A stretch of DNA of 64,000 bases, taken from Actinophytocola sp044466355. Lineage in GTDB: Bacteria; Actinomycetota; Actinomycetes; Mycobacteriales; Pseudonocardiaceae. How positions within the stretch are numbered: position 1 is the stretch's first letter; each line of letters starts with the position of its first letter. Positions 33,360 to 41,261 of the stretch are shown piece after piece. The stretch is from contig NZ_JBITMQ010000008.1 in the NCBI RefSeq assembly GCF_044466355.1, positions 62,001 to 126,000 of the forward strand, read 5' to 3'. The notes beneath the pieces are model-generated. The model made no database searches and was not told the DNA's origin. It saw nothing but the letters and a program-made list of their open reading frames with translations. The translations under genes were made by a program, and so were the position numbers.

Positions 33360-34740
33360 GCCCGGGGAAGGTTTGCGGACGTCCTCGGCGCCCGGCAGCA
33401 GGGCGCAGGTCGACAACGCGCGGCGCGGCGGCGTGCGCACGGCCGTCGCGCCCGGCCCACGCACATCGGGGCCGCGCGAGCACGGCGATGCCCAGCCGAG
33501 GCGGAACACGGAACGTGACACGGCGCGTGGTGACGGCCAGACCAACGGCACACACCGCAACGGCACTCGGCACCCCGGCCCGACCGCGCGCGCGAACGGC
33601 ACGACGGGCGCCCCGCCGAACGGCAAGCACCTCGACAGGAAGGTCGGCGAAGCTGCCGGGAAGCGGAACGTGCCTGACACTGGAACCGACCACACCCGCG
33701 CAGGGGAGTCGCGCGGCGGAGTGGTCGCGGACGATCTGGGTGGAGGTGGCAGGGCTGGTGAAGGGCTCGTCTCCGGGGGCGGGGACGGGATCGACAGTGC
33801 GCACGTGTCTGGGGGAGACGCTGGTGCTGGTGCCGCGCTGGATGGGGCGCCGCTCGCCGGGGACGCCGCGGTGAACGGCGCCTCGCAGCGGGACGTGATC
33901 GAGGTCAACGGGCACTCGGTGACCTTCGGATTCGGGCAGACCGCCGGGGTACTGCCCGGCGACCAACGGACGTTCGACGACGTCGAGGCGGGCATCGTCG
34001 CGCTGTGGCGGCAGTACGGCGAGCGTCGCGAACAGCGGCTGCGCGACCGGCTCGTGCTGCACTACGCGCCGCTGGTGAAGTACGTCGCGGGCCGGGTCGG
34101 CACCGGGTTGCCCGCGCACGTGGAGGTCGCCGACCTCATCCAGTCCGGGATCTTCGGGCTGGTCGACGCCATCGAGAAGTTCGAGCCCGAGCGCGGGCTG
34201 AAGTTCGAGACGTACGCGATGCAGCGCATCCGCGGTGCGATCCTCGACGACCTCCGGGCCCAGGACTGGGTGCCCCGCTCGGTGCGCGGCCGCGCCCGCG
34301 AGGTGGAACGCGCCCTCGAACGGCTCGGCGCGCAGCTGCGCCGCACCCCGACCGACGCCGAGCTGGCCGAGGAGCTGGGGCTGTCGCTGCACGAGCTGCG
34401 GGACGTGTACGCCCAGCTGCAGCTGACCAGCGTCGTCGCGCTCGACGAGCTCGCCGCCGCCGGCCGCGGGTCGACGCCGCTCGCGGACATCCTCGAGGAC
34501 CAGGAGGCCCTCGACCCGGTCGCGCTGCTGGTCGACCAGGACAACCGGCGTCAGCTCGCGCAGGCCATCGCCCACCTCGCCGAACGGGACCGGGTCGTCG
34601 TCACCCTGTACTACTTCGAGAACCTCACCCTCGCGGAGATCGGCCGGGTCCTCGGCGTGACGGAGTCGCGCGTGTGCCAGCTCCACACCCGTGCGGTGCT
34701 CCGGCTGCGGGCGAAGCTGCTGGAGAAGACCGAGACGTAG
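33331..34740 (+). CDS. whiG: WhiG/FliA-family RNA polymerase sigma factor with long N-terminal extension
   Basis: Sigma-28-type factor; in Streptomyces WhiG commits aerial hyphae to sporulation. The core of about 254 aa starts near residue 216 with sigma region 1.2/2 (VALWRQYGERREQRLRDRLV, DLIQSGIFGLVDAIEKFEPE, FETYAMQRIRGAILDDLRAQ), then region 3 (LRRTPTDAELAEELGLSLHE) and region 4 (LTLAEIGRVLGVTESRVCQL). Before it lie about 215 residues rich in Gly, Arg, Pro and Thr, probably disordered. GC-rich third positions suggest this extension is truly coding, but a GTG at 33871 would give a shorter protein. It overlaps xerC by 29 bp. Confidence 0.88.
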   Translation: MTEPTPVPDEPGEGLRTSSAPGSRAQVDNARRGGVRTAVAPGPRTSGPREHGDAQPRRNTERDTARGDGQTNGTHRNGTRHPGPTARANGTTGAPPNGKHLDRKVGEAAGKRNVPDTGTDHTRAGESRGGVVADDLGGGGRAGEGLVSGGGDGIDSAHVSGGDAGAGAALDGAPLAGDAAVNGASQRDVIEVNGHSVTFGFGQTAGVLPGDQRTFDDVEAGIVALWRQYGERREQRLRDRLVLHYAPLVKYVAGRVGTGLPAHVEVADLIQSGIFGLVDAIEKFEPERGLKFETYAMQRIRGAILDDLRAQDWVPRSVRGRAREVERALERLGAQLRRTPTDAELAEELGLSLHELRDVYAQLQLTSVVALDELAAAGRGSTPLADILEDQEALDPVALLVDQDNRRQLAQAIAHLAERDRVVVTLYYFENLTLAEIGRVLGVTESRVCQLHTRAVLRLRAKLLEKTET

Positions 34741-34757
34741 CCGAGCCCTGGACGCGG

Positions 34758-35276
34758 CTAGCCGCCGTCCCACGGCAGCAGCCGCACACGGCCGGAGGAC
34801 AGCAGGCCGAGCGGGTCGAGGTACTCGTCGCCGCGGCGTGCGCCCCAGTGCAGGCAGGCCGGCGCGTCCTCGCAGCCCACGTGACCGGCTGCCAGGTGTC
34901 CGATGACCGTGCCGCCGCGGACCCGGGCGCCGACGGACACCGCCGGGGTCAGCGGTTCGTACGTGGTGCGCAGGCCGTTCGCGTGGCTGATCGACACCAG
35001 ACTCCGTCCCGCCAGCTGACCCGCGTAGACGACCACGCCGTCGCCCGCCGCCGAGACCGGGTCGCCGGGGCGGCCCGCCAGGTCCACGCCGCGGTGGCCG
35101 GGGCCGTACGGGGTGGTCGGTGGCCGGAACGGCCGCACCACCGGGTGCGGAGGGGCGAGCGGCCACACGAATCGGTCCACCGGCTGGTGGCGTGCGGTTT
35201 CCGGGCCGGTCGCGCTCGGCGGGAAAGCGCTGGTCGTGGGGACGAGGAGGGCGAGGACGAGCAGGAAGGTCGGCAT
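34758..35276 (-). CDS. M23 family metallopeptidase, secreted
   Basis: A 172-aa LytM/M23 peptidase with a signal sequence (MPTFLLVLALLVPTTSA). The zinc site shows GPGHRGVDLAG (HxxxD) and ACLHWGAR near the C-terminus, with VYAGQLAGRSLVSISHANGL between. It probably trims or remodels peptidoglycan cross-bridges. Lacking LysM or coiled-coil domains, it is a minimal catalytic unit. It is convergent with the sigma factor gene (17 bp gap) and divergent from rpsB; an M23 gene at this spot is typical of the order. Confidence 0.9.
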   Translation of the reverse strand: MPTFLLVLALLVPTTSAFPPSATGPETARHQPVDRFVWPLAPPHPVVRPFRPPTTPYGPGHRGVDLAGRPGDPVSAAGDGVVVYAGQLAGRSLVSISHANGLRTTYEPLTPAVSVGARVRGGTVIGHLAAGHVGCEDAPACLHWGARRGDEYLDPLGLLSSGRVRLLPWDGG

Positions 35277-35327
35277 GGGTCAACGATGCACGGGAGGGCC
35301 GACAGGGGCGGGGTGACGGGGGCGGCC

Positions 35328-35355
35328 TGTGGACAACCGGGTGGGCTGTGGACAA
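35328..35355 (-). promoter_or_regulatory. Second pair of perfect DnaA boxes
   Basis: TGTGGACAA, the reverse complement of TTGTCCACA, occurs at 35328-35336 and 35347-35355, again 19 bp apart. It lies in the shared upstream region of the M23 gene and rpsB. A single further box is at 61609-61617. Confidence 0.6.
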
Positions 35356-35402
35356 CTGCCCGGTTAGCGGTGGCCGGTGTCGGCGGGCCTCGGGCGGACC
35401 GC

Positions 35403-35626
35403 GTACACTGCTTGCGCGGCTCGTGGCAACGCGGGTCGACTTCGCGTGCCAGTGCGCTTGCCTCGCGGCAGCGGCATCCGGCGGTCCCGAGACGCAGCAC
35501 CACAGTCGAGGGTCCGGCTGCCGGCACCGGCACCAGGGCGGACGGCAAAACGCTCTCCGCGGCAACCGACACCGCGTCGGCACCACCCTCCGGCGCGCAA
35601 GAGAAGAAGAAGGTGCGAACCAGGCC
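35403..35626 (+). promoter_or_regulatory. Candidate rpsB promoter and long leader
   Basis: TACACT at 35403-35408 is a plausible -10 box; about 215 nt of untranslated leader would follow before rpsB. Long leaders of rpsB carry autoregulatory RNA in other bacteria, but I cannot identify a known fold here. The rest of the 350-bp gap from 35277 holds the DnaA boxes and no gene. Confidence 0.35.
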
Positions 35627-36469
35627 ATGGCCGTCGTCACCATGAAGCAGCTGCTCGACTCCGGCGTGCACTTCGGGCACCAGACCCGCCGCTGGAACCC
35701 GAAGATGAAGCGCTACATCTTCACCGAGCGCAACGGCATCTACATCATCGACCTGCAGCAGACGCTGTCGTACATCGACCGCGCCTACGAGTTCATCAAG
35801 GAGACCGTCGCGCACGGCGGTTCGATCCTGTTCGTGGGCACGAAGAAGCAGGCGCAGGAAGCGATCGCGAACGAGGCGCTCCGCGTGGGCATGCCCTTCG
35901 TGAACCAGCGCTGGCTCGGCGGCATGCTGACCAACTTCTCCACCGTCCACAAGCGTCTCCAGCGCCTCAAGGAGCTGGAGTCCATGGAGCAGACGGGCGG
36001 CTTCCAGGGTCTCACCAAGAAGGAGATCCTGATGCTCACCCGCGAGAAGGACAAGCTGGAGCGGACCCTCGGCGGTATCCGCGACATGGCGAAGGTGCCT
36101 TCGGCCGTGTGGATCGTGGACACGAAGAAGGAGCACATCGCCGTCGGTGAGGCTCGCAAGCTGAACATCCCGGTCGTCGCGATCCTCGACACCAACTGCG
36201 ACCCCGACGAGGTCGACTACCCGATCCCGGGCAACGACGACGCGATCCGCTCGGCCGCGCTGCTCACCAAGGTCGTCGCCGAGGCCGCGGCCGCGGGTCT
36301 GATGGCCCGCTCGGGTGTCCGCAACGGCGTGCCGGACGGCGAGGAGAAGCCGCAGCCGGGCGTCTCGGACGAGCCGCTCCCGGAGTGGGAGCAGGAGCTC
36401 CTCGTCGGCCAGAACGCCCCCGCCGGTGGCGGCGACGCCGCCGCGGAGAAGCCTGCCGCCTCCGAGTAA
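35627..36469 (+). CDS. rpsB: 30S ribosomal protein S2
   Basis: Called from ATG 35627 (280 aa), where the S2 N-terminus VTMKQLLDSGVHFGHQTRRW begins; the open upstream frame is the leader. Family blocks include IFTERNGIYIIDLQQTL, RWLGGMLTNFSTV and VVAILDTNCDPDEVDYPIPG. A Glu/Pro/Ala-rich C-terminal tail of some 45 aa is typical of actinobacteria. Cotranscribed with tsf, 35 bp downstream. Confidence 0.98.
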   Translation: MAVVTMKQLLDSGVHFGHQTRRWNPKMKRYIFTERNGIYIIDLQQTLSYIDRAYEFIKETVAHGGSILFVGTKKQAQEAIANEALRVGMPFVNQRWLGGMLTNFSTVHKRLQRLKELESMEQTGGFQGLTKKEILMLTREKDKLERTLGGIRDMAKVPSAVWIVDTKKEHIAVGEARKLNIPVVAILDTNCDPDEVDYPIPGNDDAIRSAALLTKVVAEAAAAGLMARSGVRNGVPDGEEKPQPGVSDEPLPEWEQELLVGQNAPAGGGDAAAEKPAASE

Positions 36470-36504
36470 GCGACCTACCCGAAAGAAGGATGGACAGAGC
36501 CACA

Positions 36505-37320
36505 ATGGCTAACTACACCACGGCCGACCTCAAGCGGCTCCGTGAGCTCACCGGCGCCGGCATGATGGCCTGCAAGAAAGCCCTCGACGAGTCCGACGGC
36601 GACTTCGACAAGGCTGTCGAGTTCCTGCGCATCAAGGGTGCGAAGGACGTCGGCAAGCGTGCCGAGCGCACCACCGCCAACGGCCTGGTCGCGGCCGACG
36701 GCGGTGTCATGATCGAGCTGAACTGCGAGACCGACTTCGTCGCGAAGAACGCCGACTTCACCGGTCTCGCCGACAGCATCGTCGCCGCCGCGAAGGCCAC
36801 CAAGCCGGCCGACCTGGACACCCTCCTCAAGGCCGACCTCGACGGCAAGACCGTCGCGGACGCCGTGCAGGAGCTGTCCGCCAAGATCGGTGAGAAGCTT
36901 GAGCTGCGCCGGGTCGCCGTCTTCGACGGTGCCGTCACCACCTACCTGCACCGCCGCGACCCCGACCTGCCGCCGACCGTCGGCGTCGTGGTCGAGTACA
37001 CCGGTGACGACGCGGAGGCCGCTCGCGGCGCCGCCATGCAGGTCGCCGCGATGAAGCCGCGCTACGTCACCCGTGACGAGGTGCCCGAGGACGTCGTCGC
37101 GGCCGAGCGCCGCATCGCCGAGGAGACCTCGCGCGAGGAGGGCAAGCCGGAGGCCGCGCTGCCCAAGATCGTCGAGGGCCGGATCAACGGCTTCTACAAG
37201 GACGTCGTGCTGAACGAGCAGGCCTCGGTGCAGGACTCCAAGAAGACCGTGAAGGCGCTCCTCGACGCGGCGGGCGTGACGGTCACCCGGTTCGCCCGCT
37301 TCGAGATCGGCCAGTCCTGA
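36505..37320 (+). CDS. tsf: Elongation factor Ts
   Basis: Nucleotide exchange factor for EF-Tu; 271 aa from ATG 36505 with AAAGAAGGA upstream. The N-terminal UBA-like domain reads TADLKRLRELTGAGMMACKK, followed by ELNCETDFVAKNADF and the C-terminal VEGRINGFYKDVVLNEQ. A strong rho-independent hairpin follows the stop, separating rpsB-tsf from pyrH. Confidence 0.98.
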   Translation: MANYTTADLKRLRELTGAGMMACKKALDESDGDFDKAVEFLRIKGAKDVGKRAERTTANGLVAADGGVMIELNCETDFVAKNADFTGLADSIVAAAKATKPADLDTLLKADLDGKTVADAVQELSAKIGEKLELRRVAVFDGAVTTYLHRRDPDLPPTVGVVVEYTGDDAEAARGAAMQVAAMKPRYVTRDEVPEDVVAAERRIAEETSREEGKPEAALPKIVEGRINGFYKDVVLNEQASVQDSKKTVKALLDAAGVTVTRFARFEIGQS

Positions 37321-37344
37321 TCTCCCAGCCTGGACACCAGGCGG

Positions 37345-37379
37345 TGCCCCGCCCTCGATGCAGCACTGAGGGCGGGGCA
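37345..37379 (+). terminator. Terminator of the rpsB-tsf operon
   Basis: TGCCCCGCCCTC (37345-37356) and GAGGGCGGGGCA (37368-37379) are perfectly complementary across an 11-nt loop, 24 bp after the tsf stop. The tail is TTCG, not a U-tract, as often in high-GC bacteria. Confidence 0.85.
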
Positions 37380-37416
37380 TTCGCCTGTAGGAAGACCGAC
37401 CACTGAGGGGAGACAC

Positions 37417-38139
37417 ATGGAACTGACCCGACACGGATTCCGCAGGGTGCTGCTCAAGCTGGGCGGCGAGATGTTCGGTGGCGGCGAGGTCGGTGTCGAC
37501 CCCGACGTGGTCCAGACGGTCGCCCGCCAGATCGCGGACGTCGTCCGCGAGGGAGTCCAGGTCTCCGTGGTCATCGGCGGCGGCAACTTCTTCCGCGGCG
37601 CCGAGCTGTCGCAGCGCGGCATGGACCGCGACCGCGCCGACTACATGGCGATGCTGGGCACCGTCATGAACTGCCTCGCGCTGCAGGACTTCCTGGAGAA
37701 GCTCGGCATCGACACCCGCGTGCAGACCGCCATCACGATGGGCCAGGTCGCCGAGCCCTACATCCCCCGCCGCGCGGAGCGGCACCTGGAGAAGGGCCGT
37801 GTCGTGATCTTCGCGGGCGGCGTCGGCATGCCGTACTTCTCCACCGACACCGCGGCCGCCCAGCGCGCGCTGGAGATCGGCTGCGAGGTCGTGCTGATGG
37901 CCAAGGCGGTCGACGGCGTCTACACCGCCGACCCGAAGACCGACCCCGACGCCAAGATGTTCGAGCACATCACGCACCGCGAGGTGCTCGAGCGCGGGCT
38001 CGCGGTCGCCGACGCCACGGCGTTCAGCCTCTGCATGGACAACAACATGCCGATCATCGTGTTCAATCTGCTCACCGAGGGGAACATCGCCCGCGCGGTG
38101 CGTGGTGAGAGGATCGGGACCGTGGTCAGTACTCCCTGA
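37417..38139 (+). CDS. pyrH: UMP kinase
   Basis: Phosphorylates UMP to UDP; hexameric amino-acid-kinase fold, 240 aa. Motifs: RVLLKLGGEMFGGG at the N-terminus, VVIGGGNFFRGAEL, YMAMLGTVMNCLALQDFLEK and MAKAVDGVYTADPKTDPDAK. The start has GAGGGGAG as ribosome binding site. pyrH-frr-cdsA is a conserved order after rpsB-tsf. Confidence 0.97.
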   Translation: MELTRHGFRRVLLKLGGEMFGGGEVGVDPDVVQTVARQIADVVREGVQVSVVIGGGNFFRGAELSQRGMDRDRADYMAMLGTVMNCLALQDFLEKLGIDTRVQTAITMGQVAEPYIPRRAERHLEKGRVVIFAGGVGMPYFSTDTAAAQRALEIGCEVVLMAKAVDGVYTADPKTDPDAKMFEHITHREVLERGLAVADATAFSLCMDNNMPIIVFNLLTEGNIARAVRGERIGTVVSTP

Positions 38140-38172
38140 CCGCGCGGAGCTGATGAGAAACAGGAGCAGGCT

Positions 38173-38730
38173 TTGATCGACGAAACACTCTTCGACGCCG
38201 AGGAGAAGATGGAGAGGGCGGTGTCGCACGCCAAGGAGGAGCTCGCCTCCGTGCGCACGGGCCGCGCCAGCTCCGGCATGTTCTCCCGGATCGTCGTCGA
38301 CTACTACGGTGCACCGACCCCGCTCAACCAGCTTGCCGGTGTCAACGTTCCGGAGGCGCGGATGGCGGTGATCAAGCCCTACGACGCCACCCAGCTCGCC
38401 GCCATCGAGAAGGCGATCCGCGACTCGGACCTCGGGGTCAACCCGACCAACGACGGCGCGCTGATCCGCGTGGTCATCCCCCAGCTGACGGAGGAGCGCC
38501 GCAAGGAGATGGTGAAGGTCGCCAAGGCGAAGGGCGAGGACGCGAAGATCGCCATCCGCAACGTGCGGCGCAAGGCGAACGAGGAGCTGCACCGCATCGC
38601 GAAGGACGGCGAGGCGGGTGAGGACGAGGTGACGCGCGCCGAGAAGGAGCTGCAGAACCTCACCGACAAGTACGTCGCGCAGGTCGACGAGCTGGTGAAG
38701 CACAAGGAAGCGGAACTGCTCGAGGTCTGA
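38173..38730 (+). CDS. frr: Ribosome recycling factor
   Basis: Splits post-termination ribosomes with EF-G; 185 aa, the usual length. Starts with TTG (ribosome binding site CAGGAG). Visible blocks are VRTGRASSGMFSRIVVDYYG, TPLNQLAGVNVPEARM and AKGEDAKIAIRNVRRKANEE, ending in a coiled-coil helix. Located 33 bp after pyrH. Confidence 0.97.
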   Translation: MIDETLFDAEEKMERAVSHAKEELASVRTGRASSGMFSRIVVDYYGAPTPLNQLAGVNVPEARMAVIKPYDATQLAAIEKAIRDSDLGVNPTNDGALIRVVIPQLTEERRKEMVKVAKAKGEDAKIAIRNVRRKANEELHRIAKDGEAGEDEVTRAEKELQNLTDKYVAQVDELVKHKEAELLEV

Positions 38731-38739
38731 GCCCGGTAC

Positions 38740-39642
38740 ATGGACATGATCAGCGCACCCACCGGGTCAGAACCCGTCGAGGAGAACCGTGTGACGACCG
38801 GCGACGCGGCCGAGCCGGCGCCCGCCCCCGCCCAGAAGGCCGGGCGCAACCTGCCGGCCGCGATCGCCGTCGGCGTTCTGCTCGGCGGCGCTGTGCTGGT
38901 GTCGTTGCTGACCGTGCGGCAGATCTTCGTCGGGATCGTCGCGGTCGCGGTCGCCATGGGCACCTACGAGCTGGCGGGTGCGCTGAAGCGTGGCGCGGAC
39001 ATCCGCGTCACGCTGTGGCCGGTACTGGTCGGCGGCCAGGCGATGGTCTGGTTGTCGTGGCCGTTCGGCCGCAACGGGTTGCTCGCGGCGTTCGTCGTGA
39101 CGATCCTCGCCTGCCTGGTCTGGCGGTTCCGCGGTGGCGCGGACAACTACGTGCGGGACGTCAGCTCGTCGATCCTGACCGCCGCGTACGTGCCGCTGTT
39201 CGCGTCGTTCGCGGCGATGCTGGTGGTCGCCGAGGACGGCGTGGCGCGGGTGCTGTGCTTCATGATCGTGGTGGTGTGCAACGACGTCGGCGGCTACACG
39301 ACCGGCGCGAAGCTCGGCAGGCACCCGATGGCGCCGACGATCAGCCCGAAGAAGTCCTGGGAGGGTTTCGCGGGTTCGATGCTCGTCGGCACCCTCGCGG
39401 GGACGCTCGCCGTGACGTTCCTGCTGGACGGCCAGTGGTGGCAGGGTGCGGTGTTCGGCGCCGCGATCGTGTGCACGGCCACCGTCGGCGACCTGGTGGA
39501 GTCGCTGATCAAGCGGGACCTGGGGATCAAGGACATGGGCACGCTGCTGCCCGGCCACGGCGGTCTGATGGACCGGCTCGACTCGCTGCTGCCGTCCGCC
39601 GTGGTGTCCTGGTTGTTGCTGAGCCTGTTCATCACCGGCTAG
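38740..39642 (+). CDS. cdsA: Phosphatidate cytidylyltransferase
   Basis: Makes CDP-diacylglycerol, precursor of membrane phospholipids; 300 aa with about eight membrane segments after a polar N-terminus of some 35 aa. The CDS signature is clear near the C-terminus: SLIKRDLGIKDMGTLLPGHG followed by GLMDRLDS. The NDVGGYTTGAKLGRHPMAP loop is also typical. A GTG at 38791 (VTTGDAAEP) is a possible alternative start. Confidence 0.95.
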   Translation: MDMISAPTGSEPVEENRVTTGDAAEPAPAPAQKAGRNLPAAIAVGVLLGGAVLVSLLTVRQIFVGIVAVAVAMGTYELAGALKRGADIRVTLWPVLVGGQAMVWLSWPFGRNGLLAAFVVTILACLVWRFRGGADNYVRDVSSSILTAAYVPLFASFAAMLVVAEDGVARVLCFMIVVVCNDVGGYTTGAKLGRHPMAPTISPKKSWEGFAGSMLVGTLAGTLAVTFLLDGQWWQGAVFGAAIVCTATVGDLVESLIKRDLGIKDMGTLLPGHGGLMDRLDSLLPSAVVSWLLLSLFITG

Positions 39643-39672
39643 CCGGTGGTATTGCTGGACGGTGTGGGACTG

Positions 39673-40416
39673 ATGTCGCGCGCCCGTGAGCGCCTCGCCG
39701 CGGTACGTCGCGGCGCCGAGACGTTGCCGAGCCCGAACATCTGGCACTGGCCGGACGTCTACGAGATCGAGAACCGGGCGCAGGACGTCCACGACGACAT
39801 CTGGCGTGTCCTGACGACGATCGCCGACTGGCGCGGTCGCGACGTGCTGGACATCGGCTGCGGGTCCGGTTTCCACCTGCCGAGGTTCGCGGCGACCGCG
39901 CGGCGCGTCATCGGGGTGGAGCCGCACGAGCCGCTGGTCCGGCTCGCACAGGACCGGGTGACGCTGCTGCCCACGATCGAGGTGCTGACCGGGTCGGCGC
40001 AGCGGTTGCCGCTGCCGGACGCGAGTGTGGACGTGGCGCACGCCCGGACCGCGTACTTCTTCGGCCCCGGCTGTGAACAGGGGCTCGCCGAGGCGGAGCG
40101 CGTGCTCCGCCCCGGCGGCGTACTGGTGGTCGTCGACCTCGACGTGCGGCACCGGCCCTACGGCGACTGGATGCGCGCCGACCTGCCGAAATACGACCCG
40201 GTCGAGGTCGACCGGTTCTTCGAGCGGATGGGGTTCGACTGCCGGACCGTCGAGACGCGGTGGCGGTTCGCGGACCGGACGAGCCTGGAGTCCGTCCTGC
40301 GGATCGAGTTCTCGTCACGCGTGGCGGACCGAGCGGCCCGGGAGGTCCCCGGGCTGGAGTTCCCCGTCGGCTACCGGTTGCTCACCAGGCGAAAGCCGAC
40401 CGGGTTGATCACCTAG
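39673..40416 (+). CDS. Class I SAM-dependent methyltransferase
   Basis: About 247 aa with the Rossmann methyltransferase motifs: I in RDVLDIGCGSGFHLPRF, acidic II in VIGVEPHEPLV, then SAQRLPLPDASVDVAHARTA and VLRPGGVLVVVDLDV (UbiE/Methyltransf_11 type). Substrate unknown. I prefer ATG 39673; a GTG 27 bp upstream is also in frame. It follows cdsA by 30 bp and overlaps the convergent padR stop by four bases. Confidence 0.85.
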   Translation: MSRARERLAAVRRGAETLPSPNIWHWPDVYEIENRAQDVHDDIWRVLTTIADWRGRDVLDIGCGSGFHLPRFAATARRVIGVEPHEPLVRLAQDRVTLLPTIEVLTGSAQRLPLPDASVDVAHARTAYFFGPGCEQGLAEAERVLRPGGVLVVVDLDVRHRPYGDWMRADLPKYDPVEVDRFFERMGFDCRTVETRWRFADRTSLESVLRIEFSSRVADRAAREVPGLEFPVGYRLLTRRKPTGLIT

Positions 40417-41126
40417 TCTTCGTCGGTCTCGTCGTCCTCATCGGTGGCTGGGGCCTCGCCGAGGATCGCGTACAGCTCGCGCCTGGCGTTGTTGAGGACC
40501 TCGATGGCCCGCTTCTTCTGCTCGTCGCTCGCGGCCTGGACGACCTGCATGGTCGCGCCCATGAGCTGGCCGATCGCGTCGCGCAGGTTCACGTCACGTG
40601 GGTCGGCGTCGCGGGCGATCTCCTCCCACGGCGGGGTCTCGATGGCCTCGGCGGCCGTGCGGCCCTCGTCGGTGAGCGCGTACAGGCGACGCGAGCCCTG
40701 GCCCTCGTCGTTGATCAGGCCCTCGTCGGCGAGGAGTTGGAGCGTCGGGTAGACCGAGCCCGGGCTTGGCCGCCACAGGTCGCCGCTGCGCTCCTTGATC
40801 TCCTGGATCATCTCGTAGCCGTGCATGGGCCGCTCGAGGAGCAGCGCGAGGATCGCCGCGCGGACGTCGCCGCGACGGGACCGGCGGCCCCTGCCCTGCC
40901 GGTCGTGACCGCGGCCGCCGCGGCCTCGCCGCATGCGGTCGGCACCGGGGAAGCCGGGGAACCCCGGGAACCCGCCGAAACCGGGGCCGAACGGACCACC
41001 GGGACCGGGCGGCCCGGGCGGGAACGGCGGGAAGGGCACGCCCCCGCGTGCCTCGGCCGGGTGGAAGTGGGGGCGCGGGTCACCGAAGGCGCCCGGATCA
41101 CCCCTGAAGTGGTGATGGTGTCGCAT
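40413..41126 (-). CDS. PadR family transcriptional regulator
   Basis: A 237-aa repressor-type protein. The N-terminal 90 residues are low complexity: His-rich (MRHHHHFRGDPG), then Gly/Pro/Phe repeats and an Arg/Gly-rich stretch. The winged helix follows: RAAILALLLERPMHGYEMIQ, LWRPSPGSVYPTLQLLADEG and RRLYALTDEG. A C-terminal helix for dimerisation and an acidic tail (DEDDETDED) end it. Three palindromes lie just upstream in the divergent region with rlmN, suggesting autoregulation. No transporter target is adjacent. Confidence 0.9.
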   Translation of the reverse strand: MRHHHHFRGDPGAFGDPRPHFHPAEARGGVPFPPFPPGPPGPGGPFGPGFGGFPGFPGFPGADRMRRGRGGRGHDRQGRGRRSRRGDVRAAILALLLERPMHGYEMIQEIKERSGDLWRPSPGSVYPTLQLLADEGLINDEGQGSRRLYALTDEGRTAAEAIETPPWEEIARDADPRDVNLRDAIGQLMGATMQVVQAASDEQKKRAIEVLNNARRELYAILGEAPATDEDDETDED

Positions 41127-41144
41127 GGTTCCTCCCTGTGGATG

Positions 41145-41195
41145 TATCGCGTGGTATCGCGATAGGTTCACGATATATCGGAAACTATCGCGATG
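41145..41195. promoter_or_regulatory. Cluster of palindromic operators between padR and rlmN
   Basis: TATCGCGATA (41155-41164) and CGATATATCG (41171-41180) are perfect 10-bp palindromes, TATCGCGAT recurs at 41186-41194, and a half-copy TATCGCG is at 41145. They begin about 20 bp before the padR start and are the most AT-rich spot nearby. Binding of PadR is inferred from position and symmetry. Confidence 0.6.
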
Positions 41196-41261
41196 CAACG
41201 TTCGGCACGAAATTGGCCTCTGACCAGGGCAGTTCGGCGGCCGTGGGACAATGGAGTGGTT

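Noticed and set aside
35120..35626. Upstream extension of ribosomal protein S2
   Set aside because: S2 begins at ATG 35627; the earlier frame covers DnaA boxes and leader.
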